Origin: Glaciecola blandensis
GTDB lineage: Bacteria > Pseudomonadota > Gammaproteobacteria > Enterobacterales > Alteromonadaceae
DNA: 64,000 nucleotides
Assembly (NCBI RefSeq): GCF_031846165.1
Contig: NZ_JAVRIE010000004.1
Coordinates: forward strand, 310,001-374,000
Direction of reading: 5' to 3'
Shown here: one piece after another, positions 26,130 through 36,114 of the stretch
Numbering within the stretch: position 1 is the first letter of the stretch
How the letters are laid out: each line of letters starts with the position of its first letter
Made by a program: the position numbers and the translations under genes
The notes under the pieces: model-generated
The model's input: only the letters and a program-made list of their open reading frames with translations
What the model was told of the DNA's origin: nothing
Database searches by the model: none

Positions 26130-26458
26130 AGATGCCTAGTACCAACTTCAATCTATTGCTATTGATGACCGCCGACTTAGGACGCAACCTGCTTAAGTTG
26201 GTGCTATTTATTGCTGTCATCGCATCTGCGATCGCAGTTGTTTTGAGTGCCCATCATAATCGCCAGCTTTCCATTGCTCACGAACAACTCATTCAAGAAA
26301 AAGACTTTTTAGATGTGGAATGGCGTCACTTAGTGATAGAGCAAAGTGCGCTAACTGAACACAACCGCATTGAGCAACTGGTCAGTGAAAAACTAAACAT
26401 GCGCCGACCTGGCCCTGAAGATGAAGTTCTAGTACGAGGAAAACCGAATGGCAGCTAA
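26126..26458 (+). CDS. ftsL: Cell division protein FtsL
   Basis: A 110-residue bitopic membrane protein of the FtsQLB division complex. A short cytoplasmic tail, one membrane segment (about residues 22-42) and a periplasmic coiled coil ending in ERMR-like NMRRPGPEDEVLV match the family. It lies between rsmH and ftsI with overlaps on both sides (four and eleven bases), the conserved dcw position. Confidence 0.93.
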   Translation: MKMPSTNFNLLLLMTADLGRNLLKLVLFIAVIASAIAVVLSAHHNRQLSIAHEQLIQEKDFLDVEWRHLVIEQSALTEHNRIEQLVSEKLNMRRPGPEDEVLVRGKPNGS

Positions 26459-28253
26459 CGCGAATAGGCGTTCGACTGTGAAAAGAGGTTCCAGTAAAGA
26501 TCGCCAAGCGAAACAAAATATCTCTCCCATGTTAATGCAATGGCGTTTTTTAACGGTATTGTTTAGCGTATTCTTGGTGTTTTTTGCACTTGCCACAAGA
26601 GCTGCATATATACAGGTGATTGAGCCTGACGTGCTTATTCAGCAAGGTGACAACCGTACTATTCGGGTTCGAGATAATCCAAGTTATCGAGGCTTAATTA
26701 CCGATCGCCATGGTGAACAACTCGCAGTCAGCGTGCCTTCTAAAGCAATCTGGGCTGATCCTAAGGTTGTTAACGCCTATGACAGTGAGACTGATACAAC
26801 AGAACCCTTAGACGAGAGACGTTTCCAAGCGTTAGCAAAGGTACTCGGAAGGGATGTAGAAAGCCTTTACAAAAAGGTCAGTAACCCGAAAAGACGCTTT
26901 GTATATATCCAGCGCCAGGTGACACCGGCTATGGCAAAGTATGTTGAAGAGCTTGCTATCCCAGGTGTTTATTTGCGTAACGAATCAAAACGTTATTACC
27001 CAACCGGTGAAGTGTCCGCTCATGTCATTGGCTTTACTAATGTTGATGACAAGGGCATTGAAGGCATAGAAAAGCTATATAATGACTGGTTAACGGGCAC
27101 ACCGGATAAACGTAAGATTCGTCGTGACGCGAAAGGTCGGCAAGTTGAAATCATTGAGCAACAAGAAGGTGAAAAAGCGGGAGATTTAACGCTGACCATC
27201 GATCAGCGTATTCAAGCTCTTGCTTACCGTGAAATCAAAGAAGCGACCTTATACTACAAAGCTGCTTCGGCGTCAGTGGTGGTGGTTGATGTGCATACGG
27301 GTGAAATACTCGCCATTGCTAATACGCCATCGTACAACCCTAATAATCGAAAAACAGTGTCGAACCATCGTTTGCGTAATCGCGCGATTACTGATGCATT
27401 CGAGCCCGGCTCATCACTTAAGCCTCTCGCAGTGCTAGCCGCTCTTGAATATGGTACGGCGCAAACCGACACAATTATTGATACCTCACCAGGCTGGATG
27501 CGTTTAGGTGGCAGCAGAGTTGAAGATCCGCGTAACTATGGAAAGCTCAGTTTGCAAGAAATCATTAAAAAATCGAGCAATATGGGTACGTCAAAACTTG
27601 CGTTGTCGGTTGATAAAAATTTCCTGATGGATATTTATTACAACATGGGCTTAATGAGCGACACCGGCACGAATATGGTTGGCGAATCGAACGGTATTTT
27701 TCACGAGCGTTCGCGCTGGTCTGAGCATGAGTTATCCTCATTATCGTTCGGTTATAATATTTCCGTCACAACTATCCAACTAGCAAGAATGTACGCCACC
27801 ATCGCTAATGGCGGCGTGAAAATGCCCTTATCGATTATAAAAAGTGATGAGCAGGCTCTGGAACTACCAGAACGAGTGATCAGCCCTGTGAATGCGCAAG
27901 CTATTATCGAGATGATGGAAAGCGTGACGCAAGAGGGCGGTTCAGGTATCAAAGCACGCGTACCTGGATATCGAGTGGCAGGTAAAACCGGCACAAGTCG
28001 AAAAGCTGTTGCGGGTGGCTATGGCGAAGAGTACGTGAATATTTTCGCAGGTATCGCGCCGGTCTCTGATCCCCAGATTGCAGTCGTTGTATTAATTAAC
28101 GAGCCTGGTGGAGATTTATATCACTCTGGCGATACCGCAGCACCAACGTTTTCAGCGATTATGTCAGGTACTCTGCAAATGTTGAATGTGCCGCCTGACG
28201 ATGACAGTACCATCGCGAATATGTTTGTTGGAGGTCCAGATGACGTTCAATAA
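26448..28253 (+). CDS. ftsI: Septal transpeptidase FtsI (PBP3)
   Basis: Cross-links septal peptidoglycan in the divisome. It has 601 residues (588 in E. coli). One membrane anchor lies at about residues 32-53, followed by the pedestal domain and the penicillin-binding domain. The catalytic set is complete: active Ser near residue 322 in EPGSSLKPL, SSN in KKSSNMGTSK, and KTG in AGKTGTSRK. It overlaps ftsL by 11 bases and murE by 14. Confidence 0.97.
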   Translation: MAANANRRSTVKRGSSKDRQAKQNISPMLMQWRFLTVLFSVFLVFFALATRAAYIQVIEPDVLIQQGDNRTIRVRDNPSYRGLITDRHGEQLAVSVPSKAIWADPKVVNAYDSETDTTEPLDERRFQALAKVLGRDVESLYKKVSNPKRRFVYIQRQVTPAMAKYVEELAIPGVYLRNESKRYYPTGEVSAHVIGFTNVDDKGIEGIEKLYNDWLTGTPDKRKIRRDAKGRQVEIIEQQEGEKAGDLTLTIDQRIQALAYREIKEATLYYKAASASVVVVDVHTGEILAIANTPSYNPNNRKTVSNHRLRNRAITDAFEPGSSLKPLAVLAALEYGTAQTDTIIDTSPGWMRLGGSRVEDPRNYGKLSLQEIIKKSSNMGTSKLALSVDKNFLMDIYYNMGLMSDTGTNMVGESNGIFHERSRWSEHELSSLSFGYNISVTTIQLARMYATIANGGVKMPLSIIKSDEQALELPERVISPVNAQAIIEMMESVTQEGGSGIKARVPGYRVAGKTGTSRKAVAGGYGEEYVNIFAGIAPVSDPQIAVVVLINEPGGDLYHSGDTAAPTFSAIMSGTLQMLNVPPDDDSTIANMFVGGPDDVQ

Positions 28254-29835
28254 TCCATTAACGACCCGCCCAATCGCCGAAGTACTGGCGATTTTTGACA
28301 TTGCGGCGGATGATCAGCACAACGACCTAAAACTCGCTGACCTGCATATCTCCAATATCGTGCTGGATAGTCGAGAAGTCAATGAGCATTCATTATTCAT
28401 CGCTCAAGCTGGTACTCAAGAAGATGGTAGAAAGTATATTCGTGATGCCGTTGAGAGAGGCGCCAAGCTAGTTCTAGCGAATACCGATAAAACAGAAATG
28501 CACGGTGAGATTGATGCGATGGGCGAAGCCCTGATCATCCATTTCTTTGAGCTACCTAGACAATCTGGGTTTATTTGCAGCGCTTTCCATCGGCACGTCT
28601 CAAGTAAGTTACAAACGATTGCAGTAACCGGTACCAATGGCAAAACATCGGTAACCCATTTGTGCGCGCAGTTATCGGCAGCATGTGAAGAGGCGGCTGG
28701 CACTATCGGTACTATGGGCGTCAGTCTATATACAAAAGAGTCTCAACATACCGGCAGAAAACTGGCAGAAACAATAAATACGACTCCGGATGTTGCTTCT
28801 CTGCACCACTTTACACATCTCGTAAAACATCATGGTGGCCAACGAATTTGCATAGAAGCATCATCTCATGGTCTTGATCAAAATCGCTTAAGTGGATTTA
28901 AAGTCGATACTGCAGTGTTTACAAATTTGACCCAAGATCACTTGGATTATCATGAAACACTAGAAGCCTATGCCAAAGCTAAACGCAAACTATTAAAACA
29001 AGAAAGTTTGCGCTGTGTCGTTCTCAATGCAGATGACAACGAAAGTCAACAGTGGGCTGCTGAACTACCTGAGCATTTATCGGTATGTTTATGTTCTATC
29101 AAAGCAAGTGATAAAGCCTCTTTGTTTGCTGAGTTTTCATCACATCCTCACCATTATAAGTATTGCATCGCGAAAACTTTAAGATTTACACCCAACGGAT
29201 GCGCTTTCGAAATTGAATCCAGTTGGGGAGAAGCATCAATCAGCTTGCCTCTGATTGGTATGTTCAATATTGCTAACTTGTTGTCAGCTTTAACAGCCCT
29301 GCTCATGCAAGGTTTGAATTTCGAACAGTTGGTTTCTGCCATTGCGCATTTGCGCGGTATTCCGGGCAGAATGGAAGTGTTTGAGTCACGTAAACATGCA
29401 AATATCATCGTCGACTATGCACATACCCCAGATGCATTACAGCAAGCTTTAATGGCTGCGCGACAGCATGCCTTAGGAAACCTGACTGTGATTTTTGGTT
29501 GTGGTGGTGACCGCGACAACTCTAAGCGAGAGCAGATGGGGCGCATTGCTGAAAAGTGGGCAGATGAAATAGTACTGACTCAAGACAATAGCCGCAGTGA
29601 ATCACCAGAGAATATTGTTGCCGACATCATGCAAGGCATGCAGGGCAAATCAAATTTAAAAATAGAACTAGATAGAAAAACCGCAATAAGGGAAGCCTTT
29701 TTGAACAGCCAAAATGATGCCTTGGTTTTGGTAGCGGGTAAGGGCCATGAAGAATACCTCGAGTTAAACTCAGTGCGCGAGTATTACAACGAGAGGGAAT
29801 ACGTTAACCAATTAACCTTGGAGTTAAAAGGATGA
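28240..29835 (+). CDS. murE: UDP-MurNAc-tripeptide ligase MurE
   Basis: Adds meso-diaminopimelate to UDP-MurNAc-L-Ala-D-Glu. The P-loop TGTNGKTSV, the central HDYHETLEAY-type LDYHETLEAYAKAK and VDYAHTPDAL are present. The specificity motif reads DNSRSE rather than the E. coli DNPRTE, a near match compatible with diaminopimelate. The open frame extends to 28186, but the ATG at 28240 has GGAGGT directly upstream and gives 531 residues (495 in E. coli). It overlaps ftsI by 14 bases and murF by four. Confidence 0.95.
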   Translation: MTFNNPLTTRPIAEVLAIFDIAADDQHNDLKLADLHISNIVLDSREVNEHSLFIAQAGTQEDGRKYIRDAVERGAKLVLANTDKTEMHGEIDAMGEALIIHFFELPRQSGFICSAFHRHVSSKLQTIAVTGTNGKTSVTHLCAQLSAACEEAAGTIGTMGVSLYTKESQHTGRKLAETINTTPDVASLHHFTHLVKHHGGQRICIEASSHGLDQNRLSGFKVDTAVFTNLTQDHLDYHETLEAYAKAKRKLLKQESLRCVVLNADDNESQQWAAELPEHLSVCLCSIKASDKASLFAEFSSHPHHYKYCIAKTLRFTPNGCAFEIESSWGEASISLPLIGMFNIANLLSALTALLMQGLNFEQLVSAIAHLRGIPGRMEVFESRKHANIIVDYAHTPDALQQALMAARQHALGNLTVIFGCGGDRDNSKREQMGRIAEKWADEIVLTQDNSRSESPENIVADIMQGMQGKSNLKIELDRKTAIREAFLNSQNDALVLVAGKGHEEYLELNSVREYYNEREYVNQLTLELKG

Positions 29836-31241
29836 TTTCCGTTTCATTATCTTGGATTGCTGAAAAAGTAGAAGGCACGTTAAATACAAAAAGTGTCGAA
29901 GAGCTAGATATCAAAGGTGTGAGTACTGATACAAGAGAGCTCAAGCCCGGTGATTTATTCATCGCACTTGTTGGGCCTAATCATAATGCTCATGACCATT
30001 TATTCAAAGCCCTTGAAAAAGGGGCTGCGGCCGTCATTGTGAGTCAAGCTGTGGATTGTCCTTTACCCACCATTATGGTTGACGACACAAAGACCGCACT
30101 TGGAAAACTAGGCGCTGCAGTAAAAGAGATGGTTGCCCCGAAAACGGTGGGTATCACTGGTAGTAGTGGGAAGACAACAGTAAAAGAAATGGTTGCTTCC
30201 ATTTTATCAGTAAAGGGCAAAGTATTAGCTACCAAGGGTAATTTTAACAATGATATCGGCGTTCCTCTCACTCTATTACGCTTAGAGAAACAACACGAAT
30301 ATGCTGTCATTGAAATGGGCGCAAACCATTTAGGGGAAATCGCTTATACCACCAACTTAGTCAAGCCCGACGTTGCTACGATTGTAAATGCTGCAGCTTC
30401 TCACCTCGAGGGTTTTGGCAGTTTATTTGGTGTCGCTAGAGCAAAAAGTGAAATTTTTAAAGGCTTAGGAACAAGCGGTACGGCACTGTTGAACAAAGAT
30501 AGCCAATTCTATGCATTCTGGGAAGGCAAAACCTCTCACCTTAACTGTCAGACATTTTCTCCTGAATCAGATGAAGGCGACTATCGCGCTGAAGACATTG
30601 CTATGGGGATGGATGGTTGTGCTGAATTTGAACTGGTTTGTCCAACCGGCAGAGCAGCTATCCGTTTGAGCATTCCGGGTACACACAATGTGGGTAATGC
30701 ACTACTTGCTGCTGCTCTAGCGATAAATGTAGGTGCAAACTTAGAAGATGTGCAGTTGGGTTTATTTAATATGCGTGAAGTTGGTGGTCGCTTAAATGTG
30801 AAACAACTGACCAATCAAATTCGCTTATTGGATGATACTTACAATGCCAATGTTGCGTCGGTGAATGCTGCAATTGATTTATTGGCAACGTTTCCAGGTA
30901 ACAGAGTTTTGGTACTAGGGGATATGGCTGAGCTCGGAGACAAAGCCCGTTACTATCATGAACAAGTGGGAGAGTATGCTAAATCAAAGGGGATTACATC
31001 GATTTATTCTCTTGGTGTATTGAGCCAGTGCGCAAGTTCAGTCTATGACGAAAATGGCTTCCACTTCGATGACAAAGAAGCGTTAGTGAACATGCTTAAT
31101 GAAAATTTATTCTACGAGCAACGTGATATCAGTATTTTAGTGAAAGGCTCAAGAAGTTCAAAAATGGAATTAGTCGTGAAAGCAATCGAGGAAAGCCCTG
31201 TGGGAAAGTTCGAAAGGCGTAGGGAGCGCATAGCATGTTAA
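29832..31241 (+). CDS. murF: UDP-MurNAc-pentapeptide synthetase MurF
   Basis: Adds D-Ala-D-Ala to complete the UDP-MurNAc-pentapeptide. It has 469 residues. The N-terminal substrate domain contains GVSTDTRELKPGDLFIAL; the ATP site is GITGSSGKTTVKEM; the conserved KGNFNNDIGVPLTLL and LLDDTYNAN motifs follow. AAAGGATG places a good ribosome site before the ATG. It overlaps murE by four and mraY by seven bases. Confidence 0.97.
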   Translation: MISVSLSWIAEKVEGTLNTKSVEELDIKGVSTDTRELKPGDLFIALVGPNHNAHDHLFKALEKGAAAVIVSQAVDCPLPTIMVDDTKTALGKLGAAVKEMVAPKTVGITGSSGKTTVKEMVASILSVKGKVLATKGNFNNDIGVPLTLLRLEKQHEYAVIEMGANHLGEIAYTTNLVKPDVATIVNAAASHLEGFGSLFGVARAKSEIFKGLGTSGTALLNKDSQFYAFWEGKTSHLNCQTFSPESDEGDYRAEDIAMGMDGCAEFELVCPTGRAAIRLSIPGTHNVGNALLAAALAINVGANLEDVQLGLFNMREVGGRLNVKQLTNQIRLLDDTYNANVASVNAAIDLLATFPGNRVLVLGDMAELGDKARYYHEQVGEYAKSKGITSIYSLGVLSQCASSVYDENGFHFDDKEALVNMLNENLFYEQRDISILVKGSRSSKMELVVKAIEESPVGKFERRRERIAC

Positions 31242-32323
31242 TTTGGCTAGCCGATTGGCTAATGCAATTTGATGCTAGTTTTGGTGTATTCAAATATCTC
31301 ACCCTGCGCGCAATTCTCAGCACCTTAACCGCGCTATTGATCGCAATTCTGATTGGACCAAAGATGATTCGATGGCTCCAGAATATGCAGATTGGTCAAA
31401 CGGTACGTGATGATGGTCCGCAAAGTCACCTTTCCAAAGCGGGTACACCTACCATGGGTGGCTTACTGATTTTGGCAGCAATAGTGACAAGCGTTATTCT
31501 ATGGGCTGACTTAAGCAATAAGTATGTGTTGGTAACACTAGTTGTCATCGTTTCCTATGGTTTAGTTGGCTTTGTTGATGACTATCGAAAAGTTGTGCGT
31601 AAAGACCCGAAAGGTTTGATTGCGCGCTGGAAATACTTCTGGCAATCCGCTATTGCTATCTGTGTTGCCTTCTTTTTGTACTATACGGCTAATCCAGATA
31701 TCCCAGCAGAGACATCATTGTTGGTGCCTTTTTTCAAAGATGTCATGCCACAGCTAGGTGTGTTTTACATCATTATTTCTTATTTTGCTTTGGTCGGTAC
31801 AAGTAATGCAGTGAATTTAACCGATGGGTTGGATGGCTTGGCGATTGTGCCTGTTATTTTAGTCGCGGGGGCATTTGCTATCTTTGCTTACGTTACCGGC
31901 AATATTAATTTCTCTGCTTATTTGAATATTCCCTTTATCCCCATGACCAGTGAACTGGTGATTGTATCAACAGCCATTGTTGGTGCAGGTTTGGGTTTCC
32001 TATGGTTTAACACGTATCCAGCACAAGTTTTTATGGGTGATGTTGGCTCCTTATCTCTTGGTGCAACCTTAGGATTGTTGGCAATTTTAGTTAGGCAAGA
32101 AATTGTATTTATTATCATGGGCGGCGTTTTTGTGGTTGAGGCCTTGTCGGTGATTCTGCAGGTGGGATCGTTCAAAATGCGTGGCAAACGTATTTTCAGA
32201 ATGGCACCTATCCATCATCATTATGAATTGAAGGGATGGCCTGAACCAAGGGTGATAGTGCGCTTCTGGATCGTTTCATTAATTCTTGTCCTGATCGGAC
32301 TGGCAACATTGAAGTTACGTTAA
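31235..32323 (+). CDS. mraY: Phospho-MurNAc-pentapeptide transferase MraY
   Basis: Transfers phospho-MurNAc-pentapeptide to undecaprenyl phosphate to make lipid I at the inner membrane. It has 362 residues (360 in E. coli) and about ten membrane segments. The magnesium/uridine motifs are intact: GTPTMGG early, FVDDYRK, NLTDGLDGLA in the middle, and APIHHHYELKGWPE near the end. It overlaps murF by seven bases and abuts murD directly. Confidence 0.98.
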   Translation: MLIWLADWLMQFDASFGVFKYLTLRAILSTLTALLIAILIGPKMIRWLQNMQIGQTVRDDGPQSHLSKAGTPTMGGLLILAAIVTSVILWADLSNKYVLVTLVVIVSYGLVGFVDDYRKVVRKDPKGLIARWKYFWQSAIAICVAFFLYYTANPDIPAETSLLVPFFKDVMPQLGVFYIIISYFALVGTSNAVNLTDGLDGLAIVPVILVAGAFAIFAYVTGNINFSAYLNIPFIPMTSELVIVSTAIVGAGLGFLWFNTYPAQVFMGDVGSLSLGATLGLLAILVRQEIVFIIMGGVFVVEALSVILQVGSFKMRGKRIFRMAPIHHHYELKGWPEPRVIVRFWIVSLILVLIGLATLKLR

Positions 32324-33724
32324 ATGAATCCTCATCTCGCACATCAGTCTATCGCTGTTGTGGGCTATGGCATCACCGGACGCGCTTGCGTCCGTTTTTT
32401 GCTTTCTAAAACAGCAAATGTCACGGTGATTGATAAACGTGAAGATCTTGCCAATCAAATCTTGGCAGATATGCCGGATAGCGCTGGAAGCATTTCAATT
32501 CTTGGCTTCCGCGATGATATGGATTTATCTTCGTTTGATTGGGTGATCCTTAGCCCCGGTGTCAGTCCACATCAGATCTGTTTCGAACGCTACAAAAGCA
32601 AGCAAGGTCGACTGATTGGTGATATTGAGCTGTTTGCCTTATTTAACAAAACGCCATTAATCGGCATAACCGGTTCAAATGGAAAGACCACTGTTACCGA
32701 TATGCTCGGTGAATGTTTACGCGCAGCTGGTTTGCATATTGAGTTAGCAGGGAATTATGGTAAATGTGCCCTCGATTTGCTACTTGATTACCCAAAAGAG
32801 AATGGCGATACACTCGACTTCATCGTTCTTGAGCTCTCTAGTTTTCAGTTGGAAGTCTGTCAAAGTTTGCGTTTAGAAGTGGCGACCATCTTAAATATTA
32901 CCGAAGATCATATTGATCGTCATGGTAGTTTCGAAAACTACAAAGTAGCAAAACAAACGATCTTTGATATGACAGAAGCTATCGTGGTCAATCTTGGTGA
33001 AGATACCAGTATGCCTGCGAATCAAAAAAAGATTAGTGCTTCAGTGAGTCTTGATAATCCAGTGGCCAATTTTTACCTAGACCAAGAGACCGGTGCTGTC
33101 TTACACCATTCCAATAGTGAGCAAGCGGCACAGGCTTTGTTTAACGTGAATGATATGAAGTTGGTGGGTGCTCACAACTACATTAATGCAATGACGGTGT
33201 TGGCAATTTGTCATCATCTCCACATTGACCTCTGCAACCCTATCGAAGCATTAAAAACATACGGAGGCCTTGCCCATCGTTTTGAGCTAGTCTCTCAAAA
33301 TAGTAAAATCACGTGGATAAATGACTCCAAGGCTACCAACGTTGGCGCTTGTCTAGCGGCCTTGAAATGCTTTGAGAATACGCATGATGAACTTATTTTG
33401 GTGGCAGGTGGCGATGCCAAAGGGACTGATTTACATCCCTTGAAAGAAGCACTAAATAATCGAGTCAATCAGCTGATTGTATTTGGTAAAGACGCCAAAC
33501 AGTTTATTCTTTTGTGCCCGTCAGCGATTGTAGTTAACACGCTAGAAGCTGCGGTATCTATAGCGGCAAGCCATGCCAGTCAGTCATCTGCAGAAAAGGT
33601 TACGGTGCTTTTGTCTCCCGCTTGTGCAAGCTTGGATATGTTTGCGAATTATCAGCAGCGTGGTGACGTTTTCAGAAAGGCGGTATTGGAGCAAGAAGCA
33701 CAGAGGAATGTGGCAAATGGCTAA
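32324..33724 (+). CDS. murD: UDP-MurNAc-L-Ala D-Glu ligase MurD
   Basis: Adds D-glutamate to UDP-MurNAc-L-Ala in the cytoplasm. It has 466 residues. An N-terminal Rossmann segment (VVGYGITGRACVRFL) precedes the ATP site GITGSNGKTTVTDML, then the ELSSFQLE and NITEDHIDRHGSFENYK motifs and the C-terminal WINDSKATN. It begins on the base after the mraY stop and overlaps ftsW by eight bases. Confidence 0.97.
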   Translation: MNPHLAHQSIAVVGYGITGRACVRFLLSKTANVTVIDKREDLANQILADMPDSAGSISILGFRDDMDLSSFDWVILSPGVSPHQICFERYKSKQGRLIGDIELFALFNKTPLIGITGSNGKTTVTDMLGECLRAAGLHIELAGNYGKCALDLLLDYPKENGDTLDFIVLELSSFQLEVCQSLRLEVATILNITEDHIDRHGSFENYKVAKQTIFDMTEAIVVNLGEDTSMPANQKKISASVSLDNPVANFYLDQETGAVLHHSNSEQAAQALFNVNDMKLVGAHNYINAMTVLAICHHLHIDLCNPIEALKTYGGLAHRFELVSQNSKITWINDSKATNVGACLAALKCFENTHDELILVAGGDAKGTDLHPLKEALNNRVNQLIVFGKDAKQFILLCPSAIVVNTLEAAVSIAASHASQSSAEKVTVLLSPACASLDMFANYQQRGDVFRKAVLEQEAQRNVANG

Positions 33725-35012
33725 TGCAGAATTTAAACAAGATAATCGCCTGTCAGCGTTGTTCGCCGCCAAGCATGATGAAACGACACAGATACGTCCC
33801 TACGATCTTACATTAGTACTGATTGCACTCACGCTTTTTGCTATTGGTTTTGTCATCGTGACTTCAGCATCAATGCCTATTGCGGAACGCCTGCACGATA
33901 ATCCTTTTTATTTCGCGATTCGACATGCTATCTACATTGGCTTAGCAGTGATTGCCGCAATGATCGTACTGAACTTGCCTATGAATTTCTGGCGGGTTGC
34001 AAACCCTTACTTACTCCTGTTTGCCATTGGCCTGCTGATTGCGGTGCTGATTATTGGGCGCACCGTTAACGGCAGTACACGTTGGATTGTCATTGGACCA
34101 ATTACTATCCAGGCTGCCGAACCTGCAAAATTATTTTTCTTCTGTTACTTGGCCGGTTATTTAGTGCGGCGCTATGAGGAAATAACGGAAAATTTCAAAG
34201 GTTTTATCAAGCCCTTGGCGGTGTTCTTTTTGCTTGCGCTTTTATTGTTAAATCAGCCTGACCTCGGCACGGTGATTGTGATGTTTGCTACCACAATTGG
34301 TCTGTTGTTTTTGGGCGGTGCAAAGTTATGGCAGTTTTTTGGTTTGGTATTCACTGGCGTGCTAGCGGTTGTGGCGCTTATCTTGTTTGAACCTTATCGA
34401 GTAAAGCGTGTTACGGCTTTTCTTGATCCATGGGCAGACCCGTTTGGATCTGGGTATCAGCTCACGCAATCTTTGATGGCTTACGGGCGCGGTTCGTGGT
34501 TTGGCCAAGGTTTGGGAAATAGTCTACAAAAACTCGAGTTTCTCCCAGAAGCACATACCGATTTTATCATGGCAATACTGGCTGAAGAAATGGGTTATGT
34601 TGGCGTGTTAGTGGTGCTAGCACTGATTTTAAGCTTGGTTGCCATTGCTTTAAAGATTGGCAACAAAGCGATGTCTCAAGATCGGCCTTTCGATGCGTTC
34701 TTAGCGTATGGTATTGGTATTTGGTTTAGTTTCCAAACCGCAGTGAACGTGGGGGCGAGCTCTGGAATATTGCCAACTAAAGGCTTAACACTGCCTTTGG
34801 TCAGCTATGGTGGTTCTTCACTGATAGTGATGTCTATAGCGGTTGCCATCTTATTGAGAATTGATTTTGAACTTCGTGTTGATGGTGTTCAAGCACTAAA
34901 GCGAGGAAACAAAGCAAAAGGCAGTAGTAAAGCCACACAACAAAAAGCGACCTTAAGTGATGGCAGTAAAACCAGAAAAACCCGAAGAACCAAGGTCGTC
35001 GACGATGAATAG
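33717..35012 (+). CDS. ftsW: Septal peptidoglycan polymerase FtsW
   Basis: SEDS-family glycosyltransferase that polymerises septal peptidoglycan with FtsI. It has about 431 residues and ten membrane segments. Family motifs include STRWIVIGPITIQAAEPAKL, NQPDLGTVIV, FLPEAHTDFIMAILAEE and the C-terminal PLVSYGGSSL. The frame is open back to 33573 inside murD; the ATG at 33717 has GAGGA nine bases upstream and is preferred over the closer ATG at 33708. A basic cytoplasmic tail ends the protein. Confidence 0.96.
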   Translation: MANAEFKQDNRLSALFAAKHDETTQIRPYDLTLVLIALTLFAIGFVIVTSASMPIAERLHDNPFYFAIRHAIYIGLAVIAAMIVLNLPMNFWRVANPYLLLFAIGLLIAVLIIGRTVNGSTRWIVIGPITIQAAEPAKLFFFCYLAGYLVRRYEEITENFKGFIKPLAVFFLLALLLLNQPDLGTVIVMFATTIGLLFLGGAKLWQFFGLVFTGVLAVVALILFEPYRVKRVTAFLDPWADPFGSGYQLTQSLMAYGRGSWFGQGLGNSLQKLEFLPEAHTDFIMAILAEEMGYVGVLVVLALILSLVAIALKIGNKAMSQDRPFDAFLAYGIGIWFSFQTAVNVGASSGILPTKGLTLPLVSYGGSSLIVMSIAVAILLRIDFELRVDGVQALKRGNKAKGSSKATQQKATLSDGSKTRKTRRTKVVDDE

Positions 35013-36114
35013 GCCCTTACTCGTTATCATGGCCGGCGGTACAGGAGGACACGTCTTTCCGGGTTTAGCGCTTGCTCATGAAATGCAATCTCAAGGTTGG
35101 CAAGTTGCTTGGTTCGGCACAGCCGAGAAAATTGAAGCAACTCTGGTTCCTCAGCATGGCTTTCCAATTCATTTTATCGATGTAAAGGGCGTTCGTGGTA
35201 AAGGCTTAATAACCAAGTTAAGCGCGCCTTTCATGCTTTTATCTGCGGTGCTCCAAGCGCGTTCACATCTGCGTAAACTTCAACCCAGAGCCGTATTGGG
35301 CATGGGTGGCTTTGCCAGTGGTCCCGGTGGTATTGCCGCCTGGACACTAGGAATACCAGTGTTGGTGCACGAACAAAATGCGGTATTTGGCATGACCAAC
35401 AGATGGTTAGCAAAAATTGCTAAGCGGGTGTTTTGTGGGTTTGATTTTAAATCAAAAGCACCCAACAACAGCGTGTTTGTTGGCAATCCGGTTCGCGCTG
35501 AATTTTTCGATATTAACAAGCAAAATGCAACGTCGCCGTTTCGTATTCTGATAGTGGGTGGCAGTCTAGGTGCCTTAGCTTTGAACCAAATTGTACCTGC
35601 AGTACTCGGCAATTTGGCGAATCGATATCCATTGCAAGTTATTCATCAAGCTGGCAAAGGCAAAGCTGAGCCAGTACGTATTGCTTATGATTCAATTCAA
35701 CATAGCGCAGGCAATGAGAGCGAATTAACCGCATCTAGTTTTGAGGTGCAGGAATTCATTGATGATATTCCAAGCGCTTTTGCGAGTGCGGATATTATCA
35801 TTTGCCGAGCGGGCGCATTAACCGTTGCAGAGGTTGCAGCGTCTGCTTCGTGTGCCATTTTTGTCCCTTTACCAATTGCTGTCGATGATCATCAAACTTA
35901 CAATGCGAGATCTCTTAGTGACAATGACGCGGCCATTTTAATTCAACAGAAATCGCTCTCTACAAAACTTGAAGATAGCCTAGAGAATTTGCTATCGGAT
36001 CCGAGCAAAATTGAAACGATAGGTCGCAACGCCAGACAGTTAAGTATACAAGATGCCACCCAACGGGTTGCGCAAGCTTGTATACAAGAAGGATTAAGGA
36101 AGAATAGTGAGTAA
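35005..36114 (+). CDS. murG: Lipid II synthase MurG
   Basis: Adds GlcNAc to lipid I to form lipid II on the inner face of the membrane. It has about 369 residues (355 in E. coli). The glycine loop AGGTGGHVFPGLALA, the second loop GGSLGALALN and the acceptor-site segment CRAGALTVAE are present. An upstream in-frame start at 34957 exists, but the ATG at 35005 begins right at the first strand (MNRPLLVIMAGG). It overlaps ftsW and murC by eight bases each. Confidence 0.96.
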   Translation: MNRPLLVIMAGGTGGHVFPGLALAHEMQSQGWQVAWFGTAEKIEATLVPQHGFPIHFIDVKGVRGKGLITKLSAPFMLLSAVLQARSHLRKLQPRAVLGMGGFASGPGGIAAWTLGIPVLVHEQNAVFGMTNRWLAKIAKRVFCGFDFKSKAPNNSVFVGNPVRAEFFDINKQNATSPFRILIVGGSLGALALNQIVPAVLGNLANRYPLQVIHQAGKGKAEPVRIAYDSIQHSAGNESELTASSFEVQEFIDDIPSAFASADIIICRAGALTVAEVAASASCAIFVPLPIAVDDHQTYNARSLSDNDAAILIQQKSLSTKLEDSLENLLSDPSKIETIGRNARQLSIQDATQRVAQACIQEGLRKNSE